The notes beneath the pieces are model-generated. The model searched no databases and was not told the origin of the DNA. It worked only from the letters and a program-made list of their open reading frames with translations. Of a stretch of DNA of 64,000 nucleotides, positions 27,395 through 36,109 are shown piece by piece. The DNA is from an uncultured Lachnospiraceae bacterium. GTDB taxonomy: Bacteria; Bacillota; Clostridia; Lachnospirales; Lachnospiraceae. Within the stretch, counting starts at the first letter, position 1. Each line of letters starts with the position of its first letter. Where the stretch lies: assembly GCA_934364805.1 (NCBI GenBank), contig CAKRMH010000006.1:62001-126000 (forward strand), written 5' to 3'. The translations under genes were made by a program, and so were the position numbers.

Positions 27395-27412
27395 AGTTAG
27401 TTATTTCTAACT
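27395..27412. promoter_or_regulatory. Fur-type operator of the DUF3793-flavodoxin operon
   Basis: AGTTAG-TTATTT-CTAACT: perfect 6-base inverted arms around 6 bases, placed at the predicted transcription start. The same arms and spacing recur over the promoter of the Fur-family gene at 42071-42088. Confidence 0.7.
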
Positions 27413-27419
27413 TGTGTTT

Positions 27420-27448
27420 ATAATACCTAATTTATTTTCCTGCGTCAA
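27420..27448 (-). promoter_or_regulatory. promoter of the DUF3793-flavodoxin operon
   Basis: Minus strand TTGACG (27443-27448), 17 bases, TATTAT (27420-27425). The operator begins eight bases after the -10, a classic repression geometry. Confidence 0.75.
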
Positions 27449-27502
27449 GAGGTATTAGTGAGACTATGTATCATTAAGTTTATTTATAAAGTTTTGTATA
27501 CG

Positions 27503-27536
27503 AAAAACAGGATGTGATCCAAAGAACCACACCCTG
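27503..27536 (-). terminator. terminator of the OYE-shikimate-type operon
   Basis: Minus strand CAGGGTGTG / CACATCCTG (one mismatch) with an 11-base loop, then TTTTTCG, just past the permease stop. Confidence 0.75.
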
Positions 27537-27555
27537 CCCACAGATATTATATTTT

Positions 27556-28917
27556 CTAATTTTCTTCTTTCTTTTCCTCACGTTTTGCGATCATGGAATC
27601 GTAATTTGACATCAGCAGATTCAGACCAAAACCTACGATCAGTGCCCATGCGGACCCTTTAAATGCAAGCACAGCCGCCATGATTGCTGCAATACTCTTG
27701 TCCGTCGCACTCTTACAATACTCCATACCGATCCTTGCACATACATAAGCCTGGAACAGCAAGGTGATTCCGGATCCTACCGGGAATACCGGATTCATAA
27801 AAGAAACTACCGGAACAATGATCACACTGATAAATGTGGCAAGCCGGAAAGAAGCCATTCCACCCATCAGCGACTTCATCGCTTTTTTCCCCTCTTTATA
27901 GCGTACAGCAACTGATACTGTCATACCAACCCATAATGGACCGGAAAGTGGAGGAAAAGGTGCAAATATCGCCAGGATCAGATTCCGAAGACCACTGATG
28001 ATATTCGATCTGCTGGAATTAAAATCAATGATCTCGTCATCTCTTTCTTCTTTTGCCTCTTTAATCAGCGTCTCAGTTGTGACAAAATCACCAAATGCAA
28101 GTACATAACTGATCAGTGCCAGTGGCAGTGCACTGATGAACATTGATAATTTTGGGAATCCAACCCCAAACAAACTATAGCTCTCTAGAATCCCCTTGAA
28201 ATCCGGGATTTTAATGATCGTGCCAAGCTCGATCTGTGGCGCAGCAAGCTCCTTGATTGCAACTCCAATAACCATCGCCAGTAAATACGGAAACAGATTA
28301 CCAAATTTGGCCATAATGTCCAGGAATTTGTTTGTTTTTCTTTTTTCCTGACAGAGCGGCGAATAGCTGAGGAAGATCAAAAGACAGGTTCCGACAAGCA
28401 CAGCCACCGGATATTTCATCAATTGTCCGTTTTCCCCAAGCTGTGTCTGCATAACCGTGATCGGTGCTGCCAGAAGAATACCACCCTTTATGGACGTTGG
28501 GATGGCAGATACAAACTTCTCAGCGAGCTTCGTAATTCCCATAAACAGAAATACCGCTGCCACTAGAAGCTGCAACGCAATCATCGCCTGCGTCCGCTCC
28601 GGTCCTTTTTCAAATCCGGAAAGATATGCAAGCGTAAGTGGAAGCGTCGGTGTGATCCATCCCGGAACAACCGGATCTCCAAGTGTGCAGTGAAGCATAT
28701 ATAAGAATGTTTCAATGATCACGCAGCTCCATGCAAGCTCATATGGCAGCCCCATATATTCTGTCATATATGGCAGGGAAGCAAGCGAAGTGGTTCCTAT
28801 GATCAGTCCCTGCAGGAATTCTACGTATTCCAGTTTATAGTGAATTCCAGGTAAGCGAAGTTTGAATATTCCAAGCGGAATATAAGGGAGTTCTTTTTTG
28901 TCGTTTACAGCGTTCAT
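27556..28917 (-). CDS. polytopic permease, NCS2/SLC26-fold-like
   Basis: 453 residues with about 12-14 hydrophobic segments and a charged Lys/Glu tail. Segments such as FLQGLIIGTTSLASLP and GWITPTLPLTLAYLSG resemble the nucleobase/anion (UraA/SLC26-like) transporter fold, but the family match is distant and the substrate unknown. It is the last gene of the cluster with the shikimate-type dehydrogenase, though a 175-base gap with two hairpins separates it from the MFS gene, so it may have extra control. A terminator follows. Confidence 0.6.
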   Translation of the reverse strand: MNAVNDKKELPYIPLGIFKLRLPGIHYKLEYVEFLQGLIIGTTSLASLPYMTEYMGLPYELAWSCVIIETFLYMLHCTLGDPVVPGWITPTLPLTLAYLSGFEKGPERTQAMIALQLLVAAVFLFMGITKLAEKFVSAIPTSIKGGILLAAPITVMQTQLGENGQLMKYPVAVLVGTCLLIFLSYSPLCQEKRKTNKFLDIMAKFGNLFPYLLAMVIGVAIKELAAPQIELGTIIKIPDFKGILESYSLFGVGFPKLSMFISALPLALISYVLAFGDFVTTETLIKEAKEERDDEIIDFNSSRSNIISGLRNLILAIFAPFPPLSGPLWVGMTVSVAVRYKEGKKAMKSLMGGMASFRLATFISVIIVPVVSFMNPVFPVGSGITLLFQAYVCARIGMEYCKSATDKSIAAIMAAVLAFKGSAWALIVGFGLNLLMSNYDSMIAKREEKKEEN

Positions 28918-28943
28918 AACTCTCTCACTTTCTTTCTCTTTTT

Positions 28944-28975
28944 ATTTATGAATTTTACCCCGCAAATTCATAAAT
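28944..28975. promoter_or_regulatory. perfect 12-bp palindrome upstream of the permease gene
   Basis: Arms ATTTATGAATTT / AAATTCATAAAT around 8 bases (TACCCCGC), 27-58 bases before the permease ATG at 28917. It is too A/T-rich for a strong terminator. It could be an operator for one of the two LysR proteins or an RNA hairpin. Confidence 0.5.
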
Positions 28976-29017
28976 TTTACGCACAATTTGTGTTTTTTTT
29001 AACAATCTAAAGTGTAA

Positions 29018-29054
29018 AGAAATGGCTGTTGCGCAATATGTAACAACCATTTCT
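29018..29054. terminator. hairpin after the MFS gene, possible attenuator
   Basis: Arms AGAAATGG(C)TGTT / AACA(A)CCATTTCT with an 11-base loop, downstream of the MFS stop on the minus strand. The minus-strand T-run is short (CTTTAC), so termination may be partial and let some transcripts reach the permease. Confidence 0.45.
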
Positions 29055-29092
29055 ATTTTACTAAGCTTATTTCATTTCGTCAATTTGCTGTC

Positions 29093-30304
29093 TTATTTCT
29101 GTCCTGCATTCATGCTCTTTTTCACGATTAAAGCTAGAATGATACCGATTACTGTCACTCCTGCATTTAAAAGAAGGATCATTCTCGGAGCCGCAACTCC
29201 TGCAGTTTTGGTAATGTATCCTGCCAGAGACAAAATGGTATAGTTTGCAACAGATGATGCGATCATAACCGCAGATGTTGCGGTTCCCTTATTCTCCGGG
29301 AAAAATGTTGCTGTCGTTGACACAGCCAGCTGTAATACTCCGCCCGCTGCCGCATATCCAAGAAGGAAACCTGCAATATAGCACATCACCGGTACCTGAA
29401 TGAAATATACAAGCAGTAACGTCACAACGGAAATTGCCGGATAAATTACCAGCACACTGGTCTCTTTCAATCCTTTTTTAATCAGGACTGAGGTAAGAAG
29501 AATTGCCGCAAAGGTCCCAAGCGAATAGAATGACTGGATTCCTCCCGCTGCTGTCTCGCTCATCCCGTAGGAAACGCCAAGTTCTTTGTTGCAGTTTAAC
29601 CACAGCATAAAGGTCGAAGAACTTGTAAATCCAATCAGGATTGCCGCAATTGCACCGCTTGAGAGCTGTAATTTCTTTTTCTCTTTTTTCTTCTCAGCGG
29701 TCTTTGCGCCTCTTTCCGGAAATGGCATAAATAAGATCAGTACTCCGTCAATTGCGATTGCGATGCCCGCAACAATAAAGATCGTGCGGTAAGACATATT
29801 TGCTGCCGCAACTGCTCCAATTGCAAACGGCAGTAAAAACTGGCTGATGCACATGGAAAACTTGGTAAACAGGTTTGCAACGGACGGTGAATTCACATAG
29901 ATTTCCATGCAGGTCGGGCTGACACAGGTATCTAAAAAGGAATTTGCAATACCTCCTACGATTGCAAACGCATATGCAATTTTCATGCTTGGTGACATTG
30001 CGATTCCGAAAAAGAAGATTGCATAGCAGATCACACCAATAATACCGCTTAATCTTCTTCCGAATTTATCTGAGATCGGGCCGGAAAATGGAAGGGAAAT
30101 CAAACGTCCCAGTCCAAGTGCGGCAATCACAAGTACAACTGCGCTGACATCAAATGTTCCGTCTGAGAGCTTTTCAGCTCCCCAATGCTCAGCAAACTGT
30201 GGTTTATACAATCCAAGGATCGAAGCTCCGATTCCATGAATAAAATACGTAAAGTATAATGCGATCGAAGTTGGAATAAACTTCTTATAATTTGTATTTT
30301 CCAT
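29093..30304 (-). CDS. MFS transporter, YdiM/YdiN-like
   Basis: 403 residues, twelve predicted helices, with the MFS loop 2-3 motif GPISDKFGRR and a Lys-rich central loop (about 205-220). The N-terminal SIALYFTYFIHGIG and the ANSFLDTCVSPTCMEIY and GYAAAGGVLQLAVS segments resemble Escherichia coli YdiM/YdiN, carriers encoded next to the quinate/shikimate dehydrogenase YdiB. Here too it follows a YdiB-like gene, by 42 bases. Uptake of shikimate, quinate or a related hydroxylated ring acid is inferred. Confidence 0.78.
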   Translation of the reverse strand: MENTNYKKFIPTSIALYFTYFIHGIGASILGLYKPQFAEHWGAEKLSDGTFDVSAVVLVIAALGLGRLISLPFSGPISDKFGRRLSGIIGVICYAIFFFGIAMSPSMKIAYAFAIVGGIANSFLDTCVSPTCMEIYVNSPSVANLFTKFSMCISQFLLPFAIGAVAAANMSYRTIFIVAGIAIAIDGVLILFMPFPERGAKTAEKKKEKKKLQLSSGAIAAILIGFTSSSTFMLWLNCNKELGVSYGMSETAAGGIQSFYSLGTFAAILLTSVLIKKGLKETSVLVIYPAISVVTLLLVYFIQVPVMCYIAGFLLGYAAAGGVLQLAVSTTATFFPENKGTATSAVMIASSVANYTILSLAGYITKTAGVAAPRMILLLNAGVTVIGIILALIVKKSMNAGQK

Positions 30305-30346
30305 CGTATTCTCTCATTCTTTTAAAATCTGTAACAATAGCTGCTA

Positions 30347-31225
30347 TTATTTGTTTTCCTGCTCTGCCTGGAATTTCTGATACTCTGCTGTTGGCATTTC
30401 TTTGCCTGTATAAAGCTTATAAGCAGCAGCCCCCTGCCATAACAGCATACCTTTTCCGCCGATTGCCTGACATCCGATTGCTTCTGCATCCAGGATCAGT
30501 TTGGTTTTCTCTGGATTGTATACTGCATCTGCTACGATCAGTTCTTTTCTTAACATATCAGGATCAACTAAAGATACTCCGTCATTTGGTTTCATTCCAA
30601 CCTTCGTTGCATTTGCAAGGATGTCTGCAGATGCAATTTCTGCTGCAAGTTTATCCTGATCTTCCAGATGATATACATTTACAACGCAATCAGGCACTTC
30701 TTGTTTCAGCTTTTCTTTGGTTCCAAGCGCCCGGTCAAAGAATGGATCATCTCCATTGAAGATTACAACTTCTTTTGCTCCATCCAATGCACACTGTACA
30801 GAGATTGCAGTTGCTGCCCCGCCGGCTCCAAGAACAACGATCTTCTTACCTTTTACATCAACGCCATGTTCTTTTAAATTGCGGACAAAACCAACTCCAT
30901 CTGTGATATGTCCGATCAGTTTTCCATCTTCGTTTACAATCGTATTCACTGCTCCGATAATTCTTGCAGCAGGGGAAAGCTCGTCCATATGCTTTGCGAC
31001 TTCGTTTTTACAAGGCATTGTCACGTTACAGCCTCTCATTTTAAAAAGTCTCATCGCATCCAGTGCAGCCGGAACCTGATCCTCTGTAATGTTAAATGCC
31101 ATATATGCATAATCCAGTCCGTCATGCTGGAAACTGAAATTGTACATTGCAGGTGATCCGGAATGTCCAACCGGGCTTCCGATCAGTGCAAGTAATCCTG
31201 TATGTCCTGAAATTCTTTTTTCCAT
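30347..31225 (-). CDS. shikimate/quinate 5-dehydrogenase, YdiB type
   Basis: 292 residues, AroE fold. The N-terminal substrate domain has GSPVGHSGSPAMYN, the catalytic lysine in NVTMPCK and aspartate in HITDGVGF; the NAD(P) domain has VLGAGGAATA; the C-terminus has ATKVGMKP and GMLLWQGA, both strongly YdiB-like. It interconverts shikimate (or quinate) and the 3-dehydro form. A gene beside an MFS carrier, a reductase and LysR regulators, away from aro genes, points to catabolic use rather than aromatic amino acid synthesis. It follows the OYE reductase by 33 bases. Confidence 0.85.
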   Translation of the reverse strand: MEKRISGHTGLLALIGSPVGHSGSPAMYNFSFQHDGLDYAYMAFNITEDQVPAALDAMRLFKMRGCNVTMPCKNEVAKHMDELSPAARIIGAVNTIVNEDGKLIGHITDGVGFVRNLKEHGVDVKGKKIVVLGAGGAATAISVQCALDGAKEVVIFNGDDPFFDRALGTKEKLKQEVPDCVVNVYHLEDQDKLAAEIASADILANATKVGMKPNDGVSLVDPDMLRKELIVADAVYNPEKTKLILDAEAIGCQAIGGKGMLLWQGAAAYKLYTGKEMPTAEYQKFQAEQENK

Positions 31226-31258
31226 TATCTTATCCTCCTAAAGACTTCTCTTTTTTGA

Positions 31259-33184
31259 TTACAGCTTCATTGCTGCTTCAAATGCTTCTGCAGTCGCATC
31301 CAGTGCTCTTCTTGCACGGACTGCATCTCCGATCACATAAGTTTCTTTTCCAAGTTCTTCTAACTGATCCGCAAACGGATTGTAGTTTCTGTATCCCATG
31401 GAAAGAACCACAGTATCGTAACCTCTTGTCTCATGCTTCTCTCCGTCAGCAGTCTCATATTCTACACCATCTTCAAAGAAACGGCATACTTTTGCTCCTG
31501 TGATCTGACCAATCTTATAGTCATTAAAATCCTGCATCAGGTATTTCTTATGCTCTTTGATCACATCTGCGCCAACCTGATCACGGAATTCGATCACTGT
31601 GACATCATGCTCCTGCTCTCCAAGAAAAGCTGCGATCTCGCATCCAACCATTCCGCCGCCGACGATCAGCACCTTTTTGCCCGGCATACGTTTTCCGTCA
31701 AGAATATCGGATCCGTAGATAATTTCTTCTCTGTCAATGCCTTCGATCGGAAGTACCAGTGTCTTGGAACCGGTAGCCACGATCACTGCATCTGGATTCT
31801 CTGCTTTGATGAAATCAAGTGTTACTTCTTTATTCATCACAATTTTGACACCATCGTTTTCACAGCGGTGAATATATGCACGAACCATGTTTGTAATATC
31901 ACCTTTTCCCGGTGGGAATGCTGCAAGACGCATATTTCCACCAAGTACATCCCCTGCTTCATACAAGGTTACCTCATGTCCACGTTCTGCCGCAACAAAT
32001 GCTGCGCAAAGACCGCCGACACCGCCTCCGATTACCATAACCTTTTTCGCCTTCTCTGCCTTCTTCATTCCTTCACATTCATGTCCGAGGAATGGGTTTG
32101 TCAGACAGCGAAGCGGTTTTCCCTGATACATGTTCGGAACACAGCCCTGAAGACATGCAATACATGGAATCATGTCATCCAGACGTTCTTCTTTGGCTTT
32201 ATTCGGCATCTCAGGATCTGCAAGACTCTGACGGCCAAATGCAACCATATCCGCACGTCCTTCTCTTACTAAAAGTTCCGCATACTGTGGTTCTGTAAAA
32301 CGGCCAACGGTGATCACCGGAATACTTACCGCACGTTTGATCTCTGTTACAAAATCTGCAGAAAATCCGCCGTGGATCGTTGTAGGCGCCCACATATATT
32401 CATCCCGGATATGAACTGCACGTGATACATGAAGTGCATCGACTCCACAATCCTCCAGATATGCTGCAATTGCGGCACTATCATGAACATCCAGTCCTCC
32501 AAGGACTTCATCCGAACTGTTGATACGTGCAAGAATTGCCAGCTTGTCTCCTGTTTTTTCACGGATTTTTTCGATGATCAGACGTGAAAAACGCATTCTG
32601 TTCTCAAAGCATCCGCCGAACTCATCCACTCTTTTGTTTGTTCTAGGAGACATAAAAGAGTTCACCAGATATCCATGTGCCATATGAACTTCTACTGCAT
32701 CTGCCCCAGCCTCTAAAGCACGTCTGGCAGCCTCTCCGTATCCATCGATCAATTCATATACCTGCTCCGTTGTAAGTGCTTCCGGAATATCTCTTCCAAA
32801 ATCGGACTTGATCGCAGTTGCAGCTTTGATCGGAGCACCTGCATTTTTGGCATTTCCTTCCGGTCCGGCATTCTGAAGCTGGATAGAAACTTTTGCCCCC
32901 TCTGCATGACATGCATCAATTACTTTTTTAAAGCTGTCAATTGTGCTGTCATCATAAAGACAAGGTTTTCTCGGTCCTCCCTTTGCATCTTTATGAACGA
33001 CGGTTGCTTCAAGCGTTACCAGTCCAAATCCTCCCTTTGCTCTTGCGCCATAATAAGCAACAGACTGCTCGCTCATCGTTCCGTCGGTATTTGCAAAATT
33101 GTTTCCCATTGGAGGTACCACAAATCTGTTTTTCACGGTCATATTACCGATTTCAATCGGCTGAAACATTGCACGAAATTTCAT
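31259..33184 (-). CDS. Old Yellow Enzyme-type NADH:flavin oxidoreductase (FadH/BaiCD/enoate reductase family)
   Basis: 641 residues in three parts: an FMN TIM barrel (about 1-350, EVHMAHGYLVNSFMSPRTN), a 4Fe-4S site (CIACLQGC...CLTNPF, about 348-370), and FAD and NAD(P) Rossmann domains (VIGGGVGGL near 387; LIVGGGMVGCE near 510). Enzymes of this class reduce activated C=C bonds under anaerobic conditions (2,4-dienoyl-CoA, enoates, bile acid intermediates). 3-Dehydroshikimate, an enone, would be a chemically fitting substrate for this copy; that is inference from its neighbours. Confidence 0.88.
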   Translation of the reverse strand: MKFRAMFQPIEIGNMTVKNRFVVPPMGNNFANTDGTMSEQSVAYYGARAKGGFGLVTLEATVVHKDAKGGPRKPCLYDDSTIDSFKKVIDACHAEGAKVSIQLQNAGPEGNAKNAGAPIKAATAIKSDFGRDIPEALTTEQVYELIDGYGEAARRALEAGADAVEVHMAHGYLVNSFMSPRTNKRVDEFGGCFENRMRFSRLIIEKIREKTGDKLAILARINSSDEVLGGLDVHDSAAIAAYLEDCGVDALHVSRAVHIRDEYMWAPTTIHGGFSADFVTEIKRAVSIPVITVGRFTEPQYAELLVREGRADMVAFGRQSLADPEMPNKAKEERLDDMIPCIACLQGCVPNMYQGKPLRCLTNPFLGHECEGMKKAEKAKKVMVIGGGVGGLCAAFVAAERGHEVTLYEAGDVLGGNMRLAAFPPGKGDITNMVRAYIHRCENDGVKIVMNKEVTLDFIKAENPDAVIVATGSKTLVLPIEGIDREEIIYGSDILDGKRMPGKKVLIVGGGMVGCEIAAFLGEQEHDVTVIEFRDQVGADVIKEHKKYLMQDFNDYKIGQITGAKVCRFFEDGVEYETADGEKHETRGYDTVVLSMGYRNYNPFADQLEELGKETYVIGDAVRARRALDATAEAFEAAMKL

Positions 33185-33226
33185 ATCATCCTATCCTTTC
33201 CTGTGTGTAAATCATATAACTTCCAA

Positions 33227-34066
33227 TTAGTCTTCTAAAAGCTCCGGCCAGGTTTCTTCTAATACTTTTTTCGTATTGCTGTATGTATATTCTGCAGCTT
33301 CCTTTAATCCTTTTGCAAGAATCGCATCCGAAATCACCTCTACACCCACTGCTTTCGGCGATACACCTGCTTCCTTGATCATTTTTACAAATCCGGCTGT
33401 ATCCTTTGCTCCAGTTCCAGGTGCAAGACGGTCATGCATGGATTCATCTCTTAAAATAGATGCAGCATATGGTCTTTCATACGCATCGTTGATCTGGATA
33501 CTTACAACCTTCTTTGCCATCTCTTTTGTCAGGATGTCATATGGCTGATCTGCTCTTACCCAGTGCCATGTATCCAGGATCAGCATTGCATTCCCACATC
33601 CGGATTCTTTTACAACCGCATATGCTTTCTCCAGATCCGGGAGGCCGCTGTATGGCATTGGTTCAACACCGATGATGTATTTTCCTGCCCTCTGGCATAA
33701 TTCTTTTAATTTCTGAGCAGTATATTCAACAGAATAATTTTCCATCAGACCACAGTTGATATGCTCTACCTCAAATAACTCACACATGTGGAAGCACATC
33801 TGCTCTTTGTATTTCTGCTCATAAGAGCGGTGTTCTTCTGCCCACTGCACGATATATTCAACTTCCGTCACTTTCATATCGTATTTCTTCAGGATTGCAA
33901 GAATGTCTTCATCATGAAGCCCTTCGTTTAACGCATCTACATAAGTTTCTGCACGAAGACCGATTCCCTCGTATCCAGCTTCTTTTGCTGCCTTTACGCG
34001 GTCTTCAAATTTACACTGATCCCCCAGTGTCCAGGAACTGATTGTAATTGGATGATTTTTTGACAT
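33227..34066 (-). CDS. TIM-barrel sugar phosphate isomerase/epimerase-like protein (possible 3-dehydroshikimate dehydratase-type)
   Basis: About 279 residues of the xylose isomerase-like/AP endonuclease 2 fold. Probable metal ligands lie in GVEPMP (Glu), LILDTWHW (Asp, His), VSIQIND (Gln) and VGVEVIS (Glu). The family includes epimerases and also 3-dehydroshikimate dehydratases (QuiC/AsbF). With a YdiB-like dehydrogenase next door the dehydratase reading is attractive but not proven. The start is ATG 34066, seven bases after GGAGG; the in-frame ATG 34081 lies before that site. First gene of the cluster. Confidence 0.75.
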   Translation of the reverse strand: MSKNHPITISSWTLGDQCKFEDRVKAAKEAGYEGIGLRAETYVDALNEGLHDEDILAILKKYDMKVTEVEYIVQWAEEHRSYEQKYKEQMCFHMCELFEVEHINCGLMENYSVEYTAQKLKELCQRAGKYIIGVEPMPYSGLPDLEKAYAVVKESGCGNAMLILDTWHWVRADQPYDILTKEMAKKVVSIQINDAYERPYAASILRDESMHDRLAPGTGAKDTAGFVKMIKEAGVSPKAVGVEVISDAILAKGLKEAAEYTYSNTKKVLEETWPELLED

Positions 34067-34081
34067 ATTTTTTCCTCCCAT

Positions 34082-34282
34082 AACCCTTCGTTTTATATGG
34101 AACTCTTTTCCGCCTGCGAAGTGTGATAATTTTTTGTCAATCTCTTGATATATTTATTATACTTTCCGCTGTTGATAAAAACTAATGCTTAATTTTATGA
34201 AAATTGATAGAAATTATCTATAGGTCATGCTACAATGCAGTCAGATACATTTGATTTTAGAATGCAGACGGGGGTTTTTCAC
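34082..34282. promoter_or_regulatory. intergenic control region between the catabolic cluster and its LysR gene
   Basis: About 200 bases of AT-rich DNA. A minus-strand -10 TATAAT sits at 34156-34161 with only a weak -35, as expected for a LysR-activated promoter. ATAGA-N5-TCTAT (34207-34221) is an inverted repeat of the T-N11-A LysR-box kind. No gene is seen. Confidence 0.45.
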
Positions 34283-35164
34283 ATGAATTTATATCATCTT
34301 CGCTATTTTGTGACACTAGCCAAAATGCAGCATTATACCAAAGCTGCGGAGCAGCTCTGTATCACTCAGCCAAGCTTAAGCCACGCAATCTCTTCACTGG
34401 AAAAAGAGATGGGGGTAAAATTATTCGAAAAAGAAGGCCGTAATATAGTACTCACCAAATGCGGGACTGAATTTTTGAAGGAGATCGAACGCTCCCTGGA
34501 AATTCTCGACAACAGCGTCACACATATCAAAGCCTTTGGCTCCGGCGACGGAAGACTGGATATTGCTCTGCTTAGGACACTTGGCACCAGTCTCGTGCCG
34601 GATCTGATCCGTGGATTTGTTTCTGAATATCCATATAAAAATATAGACTTTCATTTTTACAATGGTCTGACCTCAGATATCCTGGATGGATTAAAAGAGC
34701 AGAAATACGATATTGCCTTCTGTTCCTGCGCAGACAACGAGCCATTGATCGACTTCATTCCGATTTCCAGACAGGAACTTGTTCTGATTGTTCCCAGAAA
34801 GCATCCGCTTGCTGACAGAGAAAGCATCCATCTGAAAGAAACCCTGCAATATCCCCAGATCCTGTTCTCACAAAGAAGCGGTCTCCGCGCTGTCATTGAT
34901 AAGTTATTTGAACAATGCGGTCAGATGCCGGATGCTGTTTTTGAAATAGAGGAAGATCAGACAATTGCCGGATTCGTCGCCAACGGATTTGGAATCGCTG
35001 TTGTGCCAGATATGCCTATCTTAAATAATATGCCGCTGAAGGTCATCCATATTTCCGAGCCAAACTGGGAACGCTATTTTTATATGGCGACCTTAAAAAA
35101 CCGTTATCACGTCCCGCTTGTCGAAAATTTCAAACGATATGTGGAAGCACATACCGATATTTAA
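34283..35164 (+). CDS. LysR-family transcriptional regulator
   Basis: About 293 residues: N-terminal winged helix (about 1-60, AAEQLCITQPSLSHAISSLE) and a two-lobed effector domain. Divergent from the TIM-barrel/OYE/YdiB cluster, the usual position of its activator. The start MNLYHLRYF at 34283 matches the family's normal N-terminus; the longer frame from 34235 adds 16 unusual residues. It resembles the other LysR protein of this window along its length, so the two look like duplicates. Confidence 0.87.
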   Translation: MNLYHLRYFVTLAKMQHYTKAAEQLCITQPSLSHAISSLEKEMGVKLFEKEGRNIVLTKCGTEFLKEIERSLEILDNSVTHIKAFGSGDGRLDIALLRTLGTSLVPDLIRGFVSEYPYKNIDFHFYNGLTSDILDGLKEQKYDIAFCSCADNEPLIDFIPISRQELVLIVPRKHPLADRESIHLKETLQYPQILFSQRSGLRAVIDKLFEQCGQMPDAVFEIEEDQTIAGFVANGFGIAVVPDMPILNNMPLKVIHISEPNWERYFYMATLKNRYHVPLVENFKRYVEAHTDI

Positions 35165-35208
35165 AAAGAACGCATTCCCCCTTTTTCCATGGTGAATGCG
35201 TTCTTTTT
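35163..35208. terminator. bidirectional terminator between the two LysR genes
   Basis: Perfect 15-bp arms AAAAAGAACGCATTC / GAATGCGTTCTTTTT around a 16-base loop, T-rich on both strands, between two convergent genes. Confidence 0.9.
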
Positions 35209-36095
35209 CATTCTGATTTCGATTCTTTCATTACAAAATTCACAAATTTTGATGTAACCGGCGCAAGATATTTATCCTTCATATACGCCATATAAATTTT
35301 TCTTTCATAGACCGGGGAATCAATCGGCAGAACCTTCAGATCCATTGTATCAAGAATTGCAAGCTTCGGCATCACAGCAATTCCAAAGCCTTCCGCAACA
35401 AGCCCCGCCATGAAGCTGTCCTCTTCTACTTCATATGCGATCTGTGGTGTTCCGTGAATTTTCTCAAAAAGCGTATCGATCGTCGGCCGCAGACCGCTTG
35501 TCTTTGAAAAATATACCTGCGGATACGACAATGTCTGTTCCAGCGTGATGGAATCGTTTTTTGCAAGTTCATGATCTTTCGGAACAACAACGACCAGATC
35601 CTCTCTTCCGATCGGCAGAAACTGAATTCCCGGTTCTTTTTCCTTTCTGGAACAAAATGCAATATCATACTTTTCATCTTTCAGTCCTGCCAGTATTTTC
35701 GTGGTACTTCCGACATCAAAATGAAACTGTACCGTAAGTTCGGGATCTGATTTCAGGAAATCCGCCACCAGCTTCGGCATAAACTTACTTCCAAGCGTAT
35801 AAATATATCCGATTTCAATCGTTCCGCTGGTAAGGCTGTTCAATTCTCTCACTTTCCGAATTCCCGTATCCAAAACCCTGACAGATTCTTGTGCATATTC
35901 CAGAAACAGCCTTCCATATTTGGTCAAAACCACATTTCTTCCGCGTTTTTCAAAGAGGCACGTTCCAAGTTCTTCCTCCATAAGTTTAATGGCATTACTG
36001 AGGCTTGGCTGCGTGATGGCAAGTTCATCTGCTGCTTTGGTATAATGCTCATATTTGGCAAGCGTAATAAAATACTGAAGTTGATTAAGGTTCAT
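35208..36095 (-). CDS. LysR-family transcriptional regulator (paralogue)
   Basis: 295 residues with the N-terminal winged helix (AADELAITQPSLSNAIKLME) and effector domain. Sequence blocks are shared with the convergent LysR protein (YTKAA, ITQPSLS, LFEK.GRNVVLTK, ILAGLKDEKYDIAFCS-like, VEED), suggesting tandem duplication. It lies 14 bases after the MocR-type regulator gene, so it may be cotranscribed with it. Its targets are unknown; the neighbouring reductase cluster is one candidate. Confidence 0.87.
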   Translation of the reverse strand: MNLNQLQYFITLAKYEHYTKAADELAITQPSLSNAIKLMEEELGTCLFEKRGRNVVLTKYGRLFLEYAQESVRVLDTGIRKVRELNSLTSGTIEIGYIYTLGSKFMPKLVADFLKSDPELTVQFHFDVGSTTKILAGLKDEKYDIAFCSRKEKEPGIQFLPIGREDLVVVVPKDHELAKNDSITLEQTLSYPQVYFSKTSGLRPTIDTLFEKIHGTPQIAYEVEEDSFMAGLVAEGFGIAVMPKLAILDTMDLKVLPIDSPVYERKIYMAYMKDKYLAPVTSKFVNFVMKESKSE

Positions 36096-36109
36096 TTTCC
36101 CACCCCTGT

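Noticed and set aside
31433..32272. 279-codon plus-strand frame opposite the OYE reductase
   Set aside because: Cys/His/Ile-rich translation typical of an antisense frame; the minus-strand reductase has intact motifs throughout.
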